In this document: positions 1 through 7,043 of the stretch, piece after piece | How the letters are laid out: each line of letters opens with the position of its first letter | Position numbering within the stretch: the first letter of the stretch is position 1 | NCBI GenBank assembly: GCA_017436125.1 | Contig: JAFSDS010000068.1 | Location: forward strand, 1-50,762 | Reading direction: 5' to 3' | Length of the DNA stretch: 50,762 bases | Source: Oscillospiraceae bacterium | Lineage (GTDB): Bacteria; Bacillota; Clostridia; Oscillospirales; Ruminococcaceae | The notes under the pieces: generated by a model | Databases searched by the model: none | What the model saw: only the letters and a program-made list of their open reading frames with translations | Told to the model about the DNA's origin: nothing | Position numbers and translations under genes: made by a program

Positions 1-81
1 GCTGTTGCGCTTGACAAAATTGTCGAAAAAGGTAACGGCGGAAACGACGGCGAACCCGAAGGCGAAGGCGAAGCAGCATAA
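1..81 (+). CDS. rplJ: 50S ribosomal protein L10, C-terminal end (partial)
   Basis: The window opens inside this gene; only the last 26 codons and the TAA stop are present. The tail is rich in Gly, Glu and Asn (GNGGNDGEPEGEGEAA), as in the variable acidic ends of some clostridial L10 proteins. The body of L10, which binds 23S rRNA and anchors the L7/L12 stalk, lies outside. The call rests mainly on position: it sits 69 bp upstream of rplL on the same strand, which is the usual rplJ-rplL order. No domain residues can be checked here. Confidence 0.8.
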   Translation, partial: AVALDKIVEKGNGGNDGEPEGEGEAA

Positions 82-150
82 TTGCGCAGCCTGATCGCTA
101 AAAACTATTATTAAGATTACAACGAAATTATCTACAGGAGGTAAACTACA

Positions 151-525
151 ATGGCTTCTGAAAAAATCCAGAACATTCTCGAAGAGATCAAAGCTCTCTC
201 TCTTCTCGAAGCAAACGAACTCAAAAACGCAATCTGCGAGGAATTCGGCGTATCCGCTGATGCTCCCGTAATGGTAGCTGGCGGCGCTGCTGCTGCTCCT
301 GCTGCTGCAACCAAAGACAGCTGGGATGTTGTTCTCACCGGCGCTGGCGAGACCAAAATGGCTGTTATCAAAGCAGTTAAAGAAATCACCGGTCTTGGCC
401 TCAAAGAGTCCAAAGATCTCGTTGACAACCTTCCTAAAGCAGTTAAAGAAGGCGTTTCCGAAACCGAAGCTGACGAAATCAAAAAGAAACTCGAAGAAGC
501 AGGCGCTTCTGTTGAAGTTAAATAA
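151..525 (+). CDS. rplL: 50S ribosomal protein L7/L12
   Basis: A 124-residue stalk protein that recruits translational GTPases to the ribosome. The N-terminal dimerisation helices (about 1-35) are followed by an Ala-rich hinge (about 40-55) and a C-terminal domain containing the conserved [13 protein letters not shown] helix that contacts EF-Tu and EF-G. Length and layout match the family. The start is the ATG at 151, preceded by a strong AGGAGG at about 137-142. It is probably co-transcribed with rplJ. A strong terminator follows directly, and rpoB, the usual next gene, is not present downstream. Confidence 0.98.
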   Translation: MASEKIQNILEEIKALSLLEANELKNAICEEFGVSADAPVMVAGGAAAAPAAATKDSWDVVLTGAGETKMAVIKAVKEITGLGLKESKDLVDNLPKAVKEGVSETEADEIKKKLEEAGASVEVK

Positions 526-546
526 TTTCCGCTTTATCGGATTCAA

Positions 547-580
547 AAAAAGCTCTTCCCTTTTCGGGAAGAGCTTTTTT
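547..580. terminator. Bidirectional intrinsic terminator after rplL
   Basis: The inverted repeat AAAAGCTCTTCCC / GGGAAGAGCTTTT has a short TTTTC loop, with an A-run before and a T-run after, so it can act for rplL on the plus strand and for the convergent XRE gene, whose stop lies at its edge. Confidence 0.9.
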
Positions 581-1343
581 ATTTATGTTTCAAAGCGGCC
601 CAATAAATCGGAACAACAATAAAAACTATTGCAGCAATCAAAAACAACAGTTTTATCCATTTATCAATTATATGCGGCGGCAAAATCCAAAAGGTAAGAA
701 TAAAAATAAGCGGAGTTAAAACCAATCCGGAGAGAAGACCCATTCTTGCACTTTTAACAATATGGGGCCAGTTTTTGTTATTTAATGTTACTCCCGGAAG
801 ATTCATGCGATAAGCTCCGTCACCATAAAGGCTTATCTTGTTGTTGTCATAATAATCCGGCAGGCGTTCCTTGACAAAAAACATAAAATATGCGCCGAAA
901 ACAGCAAAAAGTCCTTCAGTAGTCCATATAAGTTTGTTTACAGACTCAAGATATATAAAATTACATATCACCGCACCGCTGACGCCAATTATAATACAAA
1001 GTAGATACATCAGTATTCCCTTTGTACTTATAGCCCGTTTCGTTTTTTCGTCTTCCGAAAAATTTATGGCTTTTCCAACCAGTTCTTCAACCTGTTCGGC
1101 ATTTATTATTTCCTCCTGCGCAAGCTTTCCGCAATTTAAAAGTTCTGCGGCGGTAACACCAAGAGCTTCTGCCAGAGGATTGAGCATGGTGATATCCGGA
1201 AGGCTCTGTCCCCTTTCCCATTTGCTGACGGCTTTATCCGAAACAAAAAGTTTTTCCGCAAGTTCTTTTTGTGTCATCCCGTTTTCCTTGCGAAGCTGCG
1301 ATATAAATTCTCCGAATTTTTCCTTATCGATTTCAGCGGTCAT
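579..1343 (-). CDS. XRE-family transcriptional regulator with C-terminal membrane domain
   Basis: Probable DNA-binding regulator of 254 residues. Residues about 5-60 form a Cro/CI-type helix-turn-helix (TQKELAEKLFVSDKAVSKWE). The C-terminal half holds four hydrophobic segments (around LLCIIIGVSGAVICNFI, GLFAVFGAYFMFF, LLSGLVLTPLIFILTFW and LLFLIAAIVFIVV), so the protein is likely membrane anchored with a cytoplasmic DNA-binding head. The start is the ATG at 1343. An in-frame GTG at 1352 is part of the Shine-Dalgarno GGAGGTG itself and is rejected. The promoter is overlapped by a perfect palindrome, which suggests autoregulation. Its target beyond itself is unknown; no partner gene is adjacent. 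Confidence 0.85.
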   Translation of the reverse strand: MTAEIDKEKFGEFISQLRKENGMTQKELAEKLFVSDKAVSKWERGQSLPDITMLNPLAEALGVTAAELLNCGKLAQEEIINAEQVEELVGKAINFSEDEKTKRAISTKGILMYLLCIIIGVSGAVICNFIYLESVNKLIWTTEGLFAVFGAYFMFFVKERLPDYYDNNKISLYGDGAYRMNLPGVTLNNKNWPHIVKSARMGLLSGLVLTPLIFILTFWILPPHIIDKWIKLLFLIAAIVFIVVPIYWAALKHK

Positions 1344-1387
1344 AAAAATCACCTCCGGGAAAAATTATATCCCCGGAGGTGATTTTT
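1344..1387. promoter_or_regulatory. Perfect 16-bp inverted repeat, probable XRE operator
   Basis: Arms AAAAATCACCTCCGGG (1344-1359) and CCCGGAGGTGATTTTT (1372-1387) are exact reverse complements, 12 bp apart. On the minus strand one arm lies in the -35/-10 spacer and the other carries the ribosome binding site. The -10 is in the centre, so a dimeric repressor here would block RNA polymerase. The left arm is not transcribed, so an RNA hairpin is unlikely. Confidence 0.7.
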
Positions 1388-1392
1388 TTCAA
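1364..1392 (-). promoter_or_regulatory. Sigma-A promoter of the XRE regulator
   Basis: Minus-strand TTGAAA (1387-1392), 17-bp spacer, TATAAT (1364-1369). The predicted transcript begins about 20 nt before the ATG. Confidence 0.8.
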
Positions 1393-1430
1393 TGCGTTTT
1401 CAGTTCGGTCAAGGTAAACCGTCGGTAGAA

Positions 1431-1730
1431 TCAGCTTCCTGCATATTCTTTTTTGATTATTTCAAGATAATAATGCTCTTCACTTCCCAAAACAACTTCA
1501 GTAATATTATTTTCTATATCAAAACCGAAATTGTTATAGGCAATCTCTATTCCTTCCGTATTGGAAACCGAAGCGGACTGTTTTACAATATCAAGATTCG
1601 TTCCGAGTCTTGTTACCATATCAAAGCCTTCCATATCTTGGCTTTCTCCGAAAGTTCCGAAACGGAATCTCTGTACCAATATCTGCGGATGAAAACCATC
1701 CTTTCGGGTTGATTTTTTGAGGGCCTTCAT
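1431..1730 (-). CDS. Small protein of unknown function, possibly a gene remnant
   Basis: An open frame of 99 codons. I do not recognise it. The second half (TEGIEIAYNNFGFDIENN and GSEEHYYLEIIKKE) has a natural acidic and aromatic composition typical of a folded protein, while the first 25 residues are basic and less convincing. No clear Shine-Dalgarno precedes the ATG at 1730, and no promoter was recognised. It follows the terminator of the GTPase-NYN gene. It may be the surviving end of a decayed gene, or an unexpressed frame. The plus-strand frame over the same bases looks less protein-like. Confidence 0.35.
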   Translation of the reverse strand: MKALKKSTRKDGFHPQILVQRFRFGTFGESQDMEGFDMVTRLGTNLDIVKQSASVSNTEGIEIAYNNFGFDIENNITEVVLGSEEHYYLEIIKKEYAGS

Positions 1731-1770
1731 ACTTTATGACGCATTTTTTGCCACTATATTTCATATTTTA

Positions 1771-1799
1771 AAAAAAGACGCAAAATCTGCGTCTTTTTT
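1771..1799 (-). terminator. Intrinsic terminator of the GTPase-NYN gene
   Basis: AAAAAAGACGCA / TGCGTCTTTTTT stem with a 5-nt loop; the minus-strand T-run begins right after the stem. It starts next to the stop codon at 1799. Confidence 0.85.
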
Positions 1800-4402
1800 T
1801 AAACCAGTTTATCAATATTATCAAAAGGACGATAAAAGCTTTTTCTTCCGTAAGTTTCGATTGCGGCCTTAATCTGTTTATTGACCCATTCGATTTCCTG
1901 CAAAAGTTCGTTTGCGCTCATTCGAAGAACGCCGCTTCTCAATGCGGCAACCTGAATCAGGTTATCGGAAGTTGCAACTTTTACGTTATAGTTTTTGCCG
2001 ATATCCTGAACAAGTTTTTCGATATACATATCTCCTGTTTCGTTCTCTTTCGTATATGCAACGTGGATATCGTGATAATCGAATTTTTCGCCGTAATTGC
2101 CTTTTACTTTATATCCATCGAAAACAAGAACCAGCTCGCATTTTGTATATCCGCGATAGTTGCTGAGGATATCCATAAGGATATGGCGGGCGGCATCAAG
2201 ATTTTCGTTTGCAAGCTTTTTAAGGCCGTCCCATGCAAAAATGATATTGTATCCGTCAACTATAAGATAATCCTTCTTTTTCGGTGCAGATGATTTATAT
2301 TCCTTCGGGCGGTCCATCACCGCTTCGGAATACTGCTTGCGGCGAATAGGGCCAAATTCCCTTTCCATTATAGCTTCCAGCTCTTTTTCATCAATGCTGA
2401 AGTTTCTGCGGAAAACCTTTACGTTAGGAATAAGCATGATCCCGTTTTCTCCGGAAAAATCAATGCCACTTGAAACATGCATATGTTTTTCTACTTCGTT
2501 CCATTTTACCGTAATACCGGCACCATGGGAACAGAAAACAGAATCCGGGCTGTTAAGAACGTCCGCTTCCGGATCGTATCCTGTTTTTGCAAGGACATCT
2601 TCCGTATTATGGCATGGTGCGTATCCATCGGAGAAACAGACAAGCTTTCCTCTTCCGTGAGTATATGAAAGCACTTCTTTGAGATATGAACGCATAGTGG
2701 AAACCGGGGCGCGGCCGGAAATTTCGACCATATCTCCCCTTGTTTCCGGTGAAGAAAAAGTTCCGTTCATTTCCCTAATGTCATTTATTGCTCTGCCTAT
2801 CTGTTCGGAAGGCACTTCCAAACGGAAGGAATAATAAGGCTCAAGAAGAACGTTTTTCGCTTTCATAAGGCCCTGGCGTACTGCGCGGTAAGTCGCCTGA
2901 CGAAAATCCCCGCCCTCTGTATGTTTTACATGGGCTCTTCCGGCAATAAGGGTTATTTTTATATCGGTTATCGGTGAACCGGTAAGAACTCCGATATGAG
3001 TTTTTTCCGCAAGATGAGTTAGAACAAGCCTTTGCCAGTTACGGTCAAGGTTATCCTCGCTGCATCGCGTTTCAAAATGAAGGCCGCTTCCCGGTTCACC
3101 AGGTTCAAGGATAAGATGGACTTCCGCATAGTGTCGGAGGGGTTCAAAATGCCCAACACCTTCAACCGGTTCCGCAATGGTTTCACGATAAATTATCCTT
3201 CCCTCATCAAGGCCGATTTCCGCTCCAAAACGGTCACTCACCATGCTTTTCAGTATTTCTTCCTGAACTTCGCCCATAAGGCTGGCATATATTCCGCCAA
3301 GCTGTTCATTCCATTCGATATGAAGCTGGGGGTCTTCGTCCTCAAGCTGTTTAAGCTTTGGCAAAAACTGTGCCGGACTTATTCCCTCCGGAAGCTTTAT
3401 TCTATAGGTCAGTACAGGCTCTAAAATCGGCTCAAATCCGCCTTTTTCAAAGCCAAGTCCCTGGCCCGGATATGTTTTTGAAAGCCCCAGAACAGAAACC
3501 ACGCTTCCCTGGGATGCTTCATCAACAGGTTCAAACTTTGCGCCGGAATAGATACGCAGGATGTTGGCCTTTTCCTCGATTTCACCTTCCGTTTCATCTT
3601 TTGAACGATAGGAAACCACCGAGCGGACTTTAAAACTTCCGCCGGTTATTTTCATAAAAGTCATTCTGTTGCCCTGATTATCCCGGGATATCTTAAATAT
3701 CTTTGCGCCGAATTCTTCTTTTTTCGGCGGTTCTTCGGCATATTTTTCGATTCCGGCAATAAACTCATCAATACCGGAAAGTCTTAATGCACTTCCAAAA
3801 AAGCAAGGAAAAACTTTGCGTTCTTTTATGAGCACCGATATTTCATCCGTGCTCAAAGAGCCGTTTTCCATATAATTTTCCATGCTCATTTCATCGCAAA
3901 GAGCGATATTCTCGTAAAAATCCTCGTCCTCAACAGAAAAATCAACACAGCCTTCAGAAAGATTATCCCGAAGATTTTTCATAACAAAGACTTTATCAGT
4001 ATCTTCAAGATCCATTTTGTTTACAAAAACAAAAGTTGGGACATTATAGCGCGAAAGAAGCTTCCATAAAGTTTCGGTATGTACCTGCACCCCGTCCCTT
4101 GCACTTATAACAAGAATAGCGTAGTCAAGTACCTGAAGTGTGCGTTCTGTTTCTGAAGAAAAGTCAACATGTCCGGGGGTATCAAGAAGGGTCAGTTCGG
4201 TATTTTCTGTTTTTATTACCGCCTGCTTTGAAAAAATGGTTATTCCGCGTTCGCGCTCAAGTTCATAGTTATCGAGAAAAGCGTTTTTGTTATCCACTCT
4301 TCCGAGTTTTTTTACTCTTCCGGTGGAATATAAGAGCGCTTCCGAAAGGGTTGTTTTTCCTGCGTCAACATGCGCAAGAATGCCCACAACCAGTTTTTTC
4401 AT
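1799..4402 (-). CDS. TetM-like ribosomal GTPase fused to a C-terminal YacP/Rae1-type NYN domain
   Basis: A protein of 867 residues; plain ribosomal protection proteins have about 640. The N-terminus is an EF-G/TetM-family translational GTPase: AHVDAGKTT (10-18, G1), RERG switch (50-53), DTPGH (74-78, G3), NKMD (128-131, G4). Domains II to V follow to about residue 690. From about 712 to 845 there is a NYN nuclease fold of the YacP type, with VDGYN (715-719), VFDGY near 760, GDMYIEKL near 790 and ATSD near 810; these carry the family's acidic residues. In Bacillus subtilis the single-domain YacP (Rae1) cuts mRNA in the ribosomal A site. The fusion therefore suggests a GTPase that brings a nuclease to the ribosome. 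The start ATG at 4402 has AAAGGGGG upstream. The leader is only about 30 nt, with no tet(M)-type attenuator. Tetracycline protection remains possible but is not implied. Confidence 0.9.
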   Translation of the reverse strand: MKKLVVGILAHVDAGKTTLSEALLYSTGRVKKLGRVDNKNAFLDNYELERERGITIFSKQAVIKTENTELTLLDTPGHVDFSSETERTLQVLDYAILVISARDGVQVHTETLWKLLSRYNVPTFVFVNKMDLEDTDKVFVMKNLRDNLSEGCVDFSVEDEDFYENIALCDEMSMENYMENGSLSTDEISVLIKERKVFPCFFGSALRLSGIDEFIAGIEKYAEEPPKKEEFGAKIFKISRDNQGNRMTFMKITGGSFKVRSVVSYRSKDETEGEIEEKANILRIYSGAKFEPVDEASQGSVVSVLGLSKTYPGQGLGFEKGGFEPILEPVLTYRIKLPEGISPAQFLPKLKQLEDEDPQLHIEWNEQLGGIYASLMGEVQEEILKSMVSDRFGAEIGLDEGRIIYRETIAEPVEGVGHFEPLRHYAEVHLILEPGEPGSGLHFETRCSEDNLDRNWQRLVLTHLAEKTHIGVLTGSPITDIKITLIAGRAHVKHTEGGDFRQATYRAVRQGLMKAKNVLLEPYYSFRLEVPSEQIGRAINDIREMNGTFSSPETRGDMVEISGRAPVSTMRSYLKEVLSYTHGRGKLVCFSDGYAPCHNTEDVLAKTGYDPEADVLNSPDSVFCSHGAGITVKWNEVEKHMHVSSGIDFSGENGIMLIPNVKVFRRNFSIDEKELEAIMEREFGPIRRKQYSEAVMDRPKEYKSSAPKKKDYLIVDGYNIIFAWDGLKKLANENLDAARHILMDILSNYRGYTKCELVLVFDGYKVKGNYGEKFDYHDIHVAYTKENETGDMYIEKLVQDIGKNYNVKVATSDNLIQVAALRSGVLRMSANELLQEIEWVNKQIKAAIETYGRKSFYRPFDNIDKLV

Positions 4403-4435
4403 TCTTTTACCCCCTTTCTTACAAAATATAAAACT

Positions 4436-4444
4436 ATTATATCA
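4436..4444 (-). promoter_or_regulatory. Extended -10 promoter of the GTPase-NYN gene
   Basis: Minus-strand TGATATAAT at 4436-4444, with no good -35 at 17 bp. It gives a leader of about 30 nt. Confidence 0.55.
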
Positions 4445-4508
4445 TTAAATTCTGTTTATTAAAAGAGATATATAAAAAATGCCTTTTCGGAATATTTTTT
4501 CTTATATG

Positions 4509-4537
4509 TTGACCGGCAATCCATTTAATTATATAAT
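4509..4537 (+). promoter_or_regulatory. Sigma-A promoter of the 4561 gene
   Basis: TTGACC (4509-4514), 17 bp, TATAAT (4532-4537), followed 10 bp later by AAAAGGAGG. Confidence 0.8.
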
Positions 4538-4560
4538 CGAAGTGAAAAGGAGGTTTTGGT

Positions 4561-5127
4561 ATGCTGAAAAACGTAAAATTCCTTCAATGTGCCGCGGCAA
4601 TTCTGCTTGTTGTCTGCGTTCTTATGGGAATACATATCGTTAAAGACCGTTCTCTTATGTATAAAGAACGCGAACACTATGTAAGTACTTTTTCCGCACA
4701 GACGGAAGGCGTTCTTGAATGGATCCAAACCGCCCTTGAATCCGATGATTCTAAAGAGATATCCGCTTCTCTCGCCAATGCACAGAACTATCTTGAATCG
4801 CTTACAGATACCGCCTATGCCGGCACCTATTATTCAATCTGTTATAATACCCTTTTAACCGAAAAAACTTTTTTCAGCGGTGCCGGAATGTTCTATCACG
4901 ATCTTATGGTAATGAGCGGAAGATTTACCGAAATACTCGAAAATCTTTCAGAAAACAACGCTCTTTCCGAAGAAGATACCGAATATCTTGAATATGCCGA
5001 AGAGGCTTTTTCCTATCTTTTCGAGCGTCTTGAAACAGACGGAATCATAAATAAACAGGCAATAAAAAGCGATACCTATCTTTCAAATGCCTGCGGATAT
5101 TTTTGCTATATGATGCTTAATAAATAA
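4561..5127 (+). CDS. Uncharacterised membrane-anchored extracytoplasmic protein
   Basis: 188 residues, function unknown. A single hydrophobic segment (about 8-27, FLQCAAAILLVVCVLMGIHI) acts as a signal anchor, or as a signal peptide without a clear cleavage site. The rest is mainly helical, acidic and amphipathic (residues 40-150), which suggests an extracytoplasmic helical bundle; no catalytic motif is visible. The start ATG at 4561 has AAAAGGAGG 8 nt upstream and a good sigma-A promoter, so it is a single-gene transcript ending at the 5126-5157 terminator. Its layout resembles bacterial sensors without their signalling domains, but there is no partner kinase nearby. Confidence 0.8.
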   Translation: MLKNVKFLQCAAAILLVVCVLMGIHIVKDRSLMYKEREHYVSTFSAQTEGVLEWIQTALESDDSKEISASLANAQNYLESLTDTAYAGTYYSICYNTLLTEKTFFSGAGMFYHDLMVMSGRFTEILENLSENNALSEEDTEYLEYAEEAFSYLFERLETDGIINKQAIKSDTYLSNACGYFCYMMLNK

Positions 5128-5157
5128 AAAAACACCCGCTTTTGCGGGTGTTTTTTA
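5126..5157. terminator. Bidirectional terminator
   Basis: AACACCCGC / GCGGGTGTT stem with TTTT loop, flanked by A-run and T-run; it serves the convergent genes on both sides. Confidence 0.9.
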
Positions 5158-5511
5158 TTAAAGAAATTTTTCAAGCTCGGAAAAATCAAATTCATCCAAA
5201 ACGGCATTTTTTTCATAATGCAGGATTTCTCCGGTTTTAAGATTTATGGTCATGGCATCTTTTCCGAACGTTACCGTCAATTCCTCACCGTTGAGAGATC
5301 CGCTGTATTCCCCATCCTTATCATGTTCTGTAACGATTGCGATACGAAGGGTTTTGTCCGTTTTAGCGATTATTCTTACAGCGTCGTGGCTGCGGCTTCT
5401 TTCAATATTATTCGGATTGAAAATGATATCATAGTTTTCATCCTCGCAGCCAAGAACAAATTTTTCATCTATTTCAAGCACCGCAGTACATTTTTCATTC
5501 TTCAAAATCAT
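5158..5511 (-). CDS. Uncharacterised small cytoplasmic protein
   Basis: 117 residues, no signal peptide or membrane segment, not recognised. It alternates short beta-like stretches (CTAVLEIDEKFVLG, AVRIIAKTDKTLRIAIV, ELTVTFGKDAMTINL), which points to an all-beta fold. The start ATG at 5511 is preceded by GGAGGG, which overlaps the end of the upstream lipoprotein gene 14 bp away, so the two are very probably co-transcribed and the protein may assist that lipoprotein or share its condition of expression. It ends at a strong shared terminator. Confidence 0.75.
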   Translation of the reverse strand: MILKNEKCTAVLEIDEKFVLGCEDENYDIIFNPNNIERSRSHDAVRIIAKTDKTLRIAIVTEHDKDGEYSGSLNGEELTVTFGKDAMTINLKTGEILHYEKNAVLDEFDFSELEKFL

Positions 5512-5525
5512 AAAACAGCCCTCCT

Positions 5526-5927
5526 TCAGCCGTATCCCCAGGTCACAAGCCTCCAGGCTCCACCTTTATTGCGAACAAGTATCCAGTTCCAACCATCATA
5601 AGTTTCTCCTACTGCAAGGCTTCCGTCACCTTCTGCAGCAACATAGAATTTTGATAGAAGGACTATTCCCTCGTCATAGCCGTAGTTTTCTGCCCATTCC
5701 TTGGCTCTTTCTTTTGAATATTTTTCATCATATTCAAGTTCAATAAGAATACAGCCTTCAAAGTCAAGGCCGAATTTTTTATATACCTTGAACATTGCGG
5801 AATTTATCTCATCTTCCGTAAAAATATCGGAATCTGAAATGATTTTTTCCGCCATAAAGCTTATTCCGCAGCCGGAAAAACTAAAAATCATAATAACAGC
5901 AAAAACAGCCGCCAAAAATTTTTTCAT
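5526..5927 (-). CDS. Small putative lipoprotein
   Basis: 133 residues. The start is the ATG at 5927, which has GGAGG 6 nt upstream; a longer reading from 5990 lacks a ribosome binding site and would bury the signal. Residues 1-20 form a lipoprotein signal (KK, then a hydrophobic core, then lipobox FSGC), so the protein should be lipid-anchored on the outer face of the membrane. The mature part is acidic with aromatic residues (GYDEGIVLLSKFYVAAEGDG, TYDGWNWILV). A TATAAT lies at 5962-5967 on the minus strand, with only a weak -35. Function unknown. It forms an operon with the 5158-5511 gene. Confidence 0.8.
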   Translation of the reverse strand: MKKFLAAVFAVIMIFSFSGCGISFMAEKIISDSDIFTEDEINSAMFKVYKKFGLDFEGCILIELEYDEKYSKERAKEWAENYGYDEGIVLLSKFYVAAEGDGSLAVGETYDGWNWILVRNKGGAWRLVTWGYG

Positions 5928-5996
5928 AAAACCTCCGTCCTTTTTTCGGTTCTTTGGTTTTATTATAGCGCGGCTGTTTTTATTTTCCATAGAGTT

Positions 5997-6029
5997 AAAG
6001 GAATCTTAATGAAAGATTAAGATTCCTTT
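5997..6029 (-). terminator. Hairpin terminator over the stop codon of the 6017 gene
   Basis: A perfect 14-bp stem AAAGGAATCTTAAT / ATTAAGATTCCTTT with a 5-nt loop. The minus-strand T-run is short, so efficiency is uncertain. Confidence 0.6.
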
Positions 6030-6388
6030 TGTTTTACGGATACGCTTCCCCTATGTTCATCGGCATTCACCGTTATTTTAACAAAACCCTCCGCCTCAAA
6101 TTCAAAACTTCCTGTTTCTGCGTTTTCTATTTCTATTATTTCTTCACCGGAAAGAGTTTTTACGATAATATCTATTTCTCCTTCTTCGGTTTCAACCTCT
6201 ATTTCCATTTTTGAATCTGCTTTGAGAAACATAATATGGGATTTTTTTCCGTCAAGAAGATCATGGCGCTGGCTCCAGCTTTTTAATGTTCCGCTTTCAA
6301 TAGACATAAACGCGCGGTAGCTGTCGCATCCGCAAAGCAAAAGAAGCGCCATGAGCACCGATATAATTTTGAGCACCGATTTTTTCAT
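6017..6388 (-). CDS. Small putative lipoprotein
   Basis: 123 residues. The N-terminus is a lipoprotein signal (MKKSVLKIISVLMALLLLCG then Cys), with the lipobox LLCGC ending at residue 21. The mature domain is small, acidic and rich in beta strands (EIEVETEEGEIDIIVKTL, FVKITVNADEHRGSVSV), consistent with a beta-sandwich that binds something outside the cell. A ribosome binding site GAGGTGA precedes the ATG. It lies 4 bp after the HD hydrolase gene, as the last member of a three-gene operon (7681 to 6017). Two copies of TGAGCACCG fall in the signal-peptide codons. Function unknown. Confidence 0.8.
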   Translation of the reverse strand: MKKSVLKIISVLMALLLLCGCDSYRAFMSIESGTLKSWSQRHDLLDGKKSHIMFLKADSKMEIEVETEEGEIDIIVKTLSGEEIIEIENAETGSFEFEAEGFVKITVNADEHRGSVSVKQKES

Positions 6389-6392
6389 TCTG

Positions 6393-7043
6393 TCACCTCA
6401 GCTCGCTGTTTATAACCTGATCAAAAAGCTTTTTATAAAAAACTATCTGATAGTCAAGTTTTTCTATCCACATATTTTTGCTTGTTTCTGTTGCAAAATC
6501 AAGGTTTTTAAAACTTTCAAGCTTCTCTATCATCTTTTTTGTATGCGCATTTTTCTCTTCAAGGGACATTTCATCATATTTTACCCATTTAAGGTTTTCA
6601 AAAATCCTGTAGGCATCAAAGCGGTCAATATTATCCGCATCGCCGACCGTTTGGGCAAAAACCGTTCTTTCCCCGGGAAAATCCGCTTCGTCATCCACAT
6701 GTATCGCTATTCCATAGCATATTTCCTCGATGATTTCCGGCTCCATTCCGATTTCTTTCAGGAATGGACGGGCAATTTTTGCGGAATATCTTCCGTGATT
6801 CCTTGCTTCTTCCCTTGTTTTGAATTCGTTTATATAAGAGATATCATGGAGAAGGCAGGCTATCACTATTGCGTCGGAATCCATTCCCTCTTTTTCCGCA
6901 ATTATTTTTCCGATATTTGCAACTCTTACGGAATGCTCAAAGCGATAATCTTTTTCCGCCTTTTTATCGAAAAAATATTCGCTTTCGTCAAATTTCTGTT
7001 TAAGAAATGCTTTTGTAAGCTCAACGCAATTTTCTTTTCTCAT
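6393..7043 (-). CDS. HD-domain phosphohydrolase
   Basis: 216 residues. A metal-dependent HD hydrolase by its signature: His37 (in RFEHS), His66-Asp67 (in CLLHDIS), His residues around 83 and 115, and the GDADNID stretch near 134-140 that supplies the last ligand. Such proteins cleave phosphate esters of nucleotides or related small molecules; the substrate cannot be told from sequence. There is no membrane segment. The start codon overlaps the stop of the upstream DUF3592 gene by 4 bp (ATGA), and a good AAGGAG lies within that gene's last codons, so translation is coupled. Confidence 0.85.
   Translation of the reverse strand: MRKENCVELTKAFLKQKFDESEYFFDKKAEKDYRFEHSVRVANIGKIIAEKEGMDSDAIVIACLLHDISYINEFKTREEARNHGRYSAKIARPFLKEIGMEPEIIEEICYGIAIHVDDEADFPGERTVFAQTVGDADNIDRFDAYRIFENLKWVKYDEMSLEEKNAHTKKMIEKLESFKNLDFATETSKNMWIEKLDYQIVFYKKLFDQVINSELR

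Noticed and set aside
1344-1387. Rho-independent terminator on the plus strand
   Set aside because: The stem and T-run would fit, but no plus-strand gene leads into it, and it coincides exactly with a consensus minus-strand promoter.
1799-4402. Plain tetracycline resistance gene
   Set aside because: The GTPase part is TetM-like, but the protein is over 200 residues longer with a nuclease-type domain and lacks the usual regulatory leader, so resistance should not be assumed.
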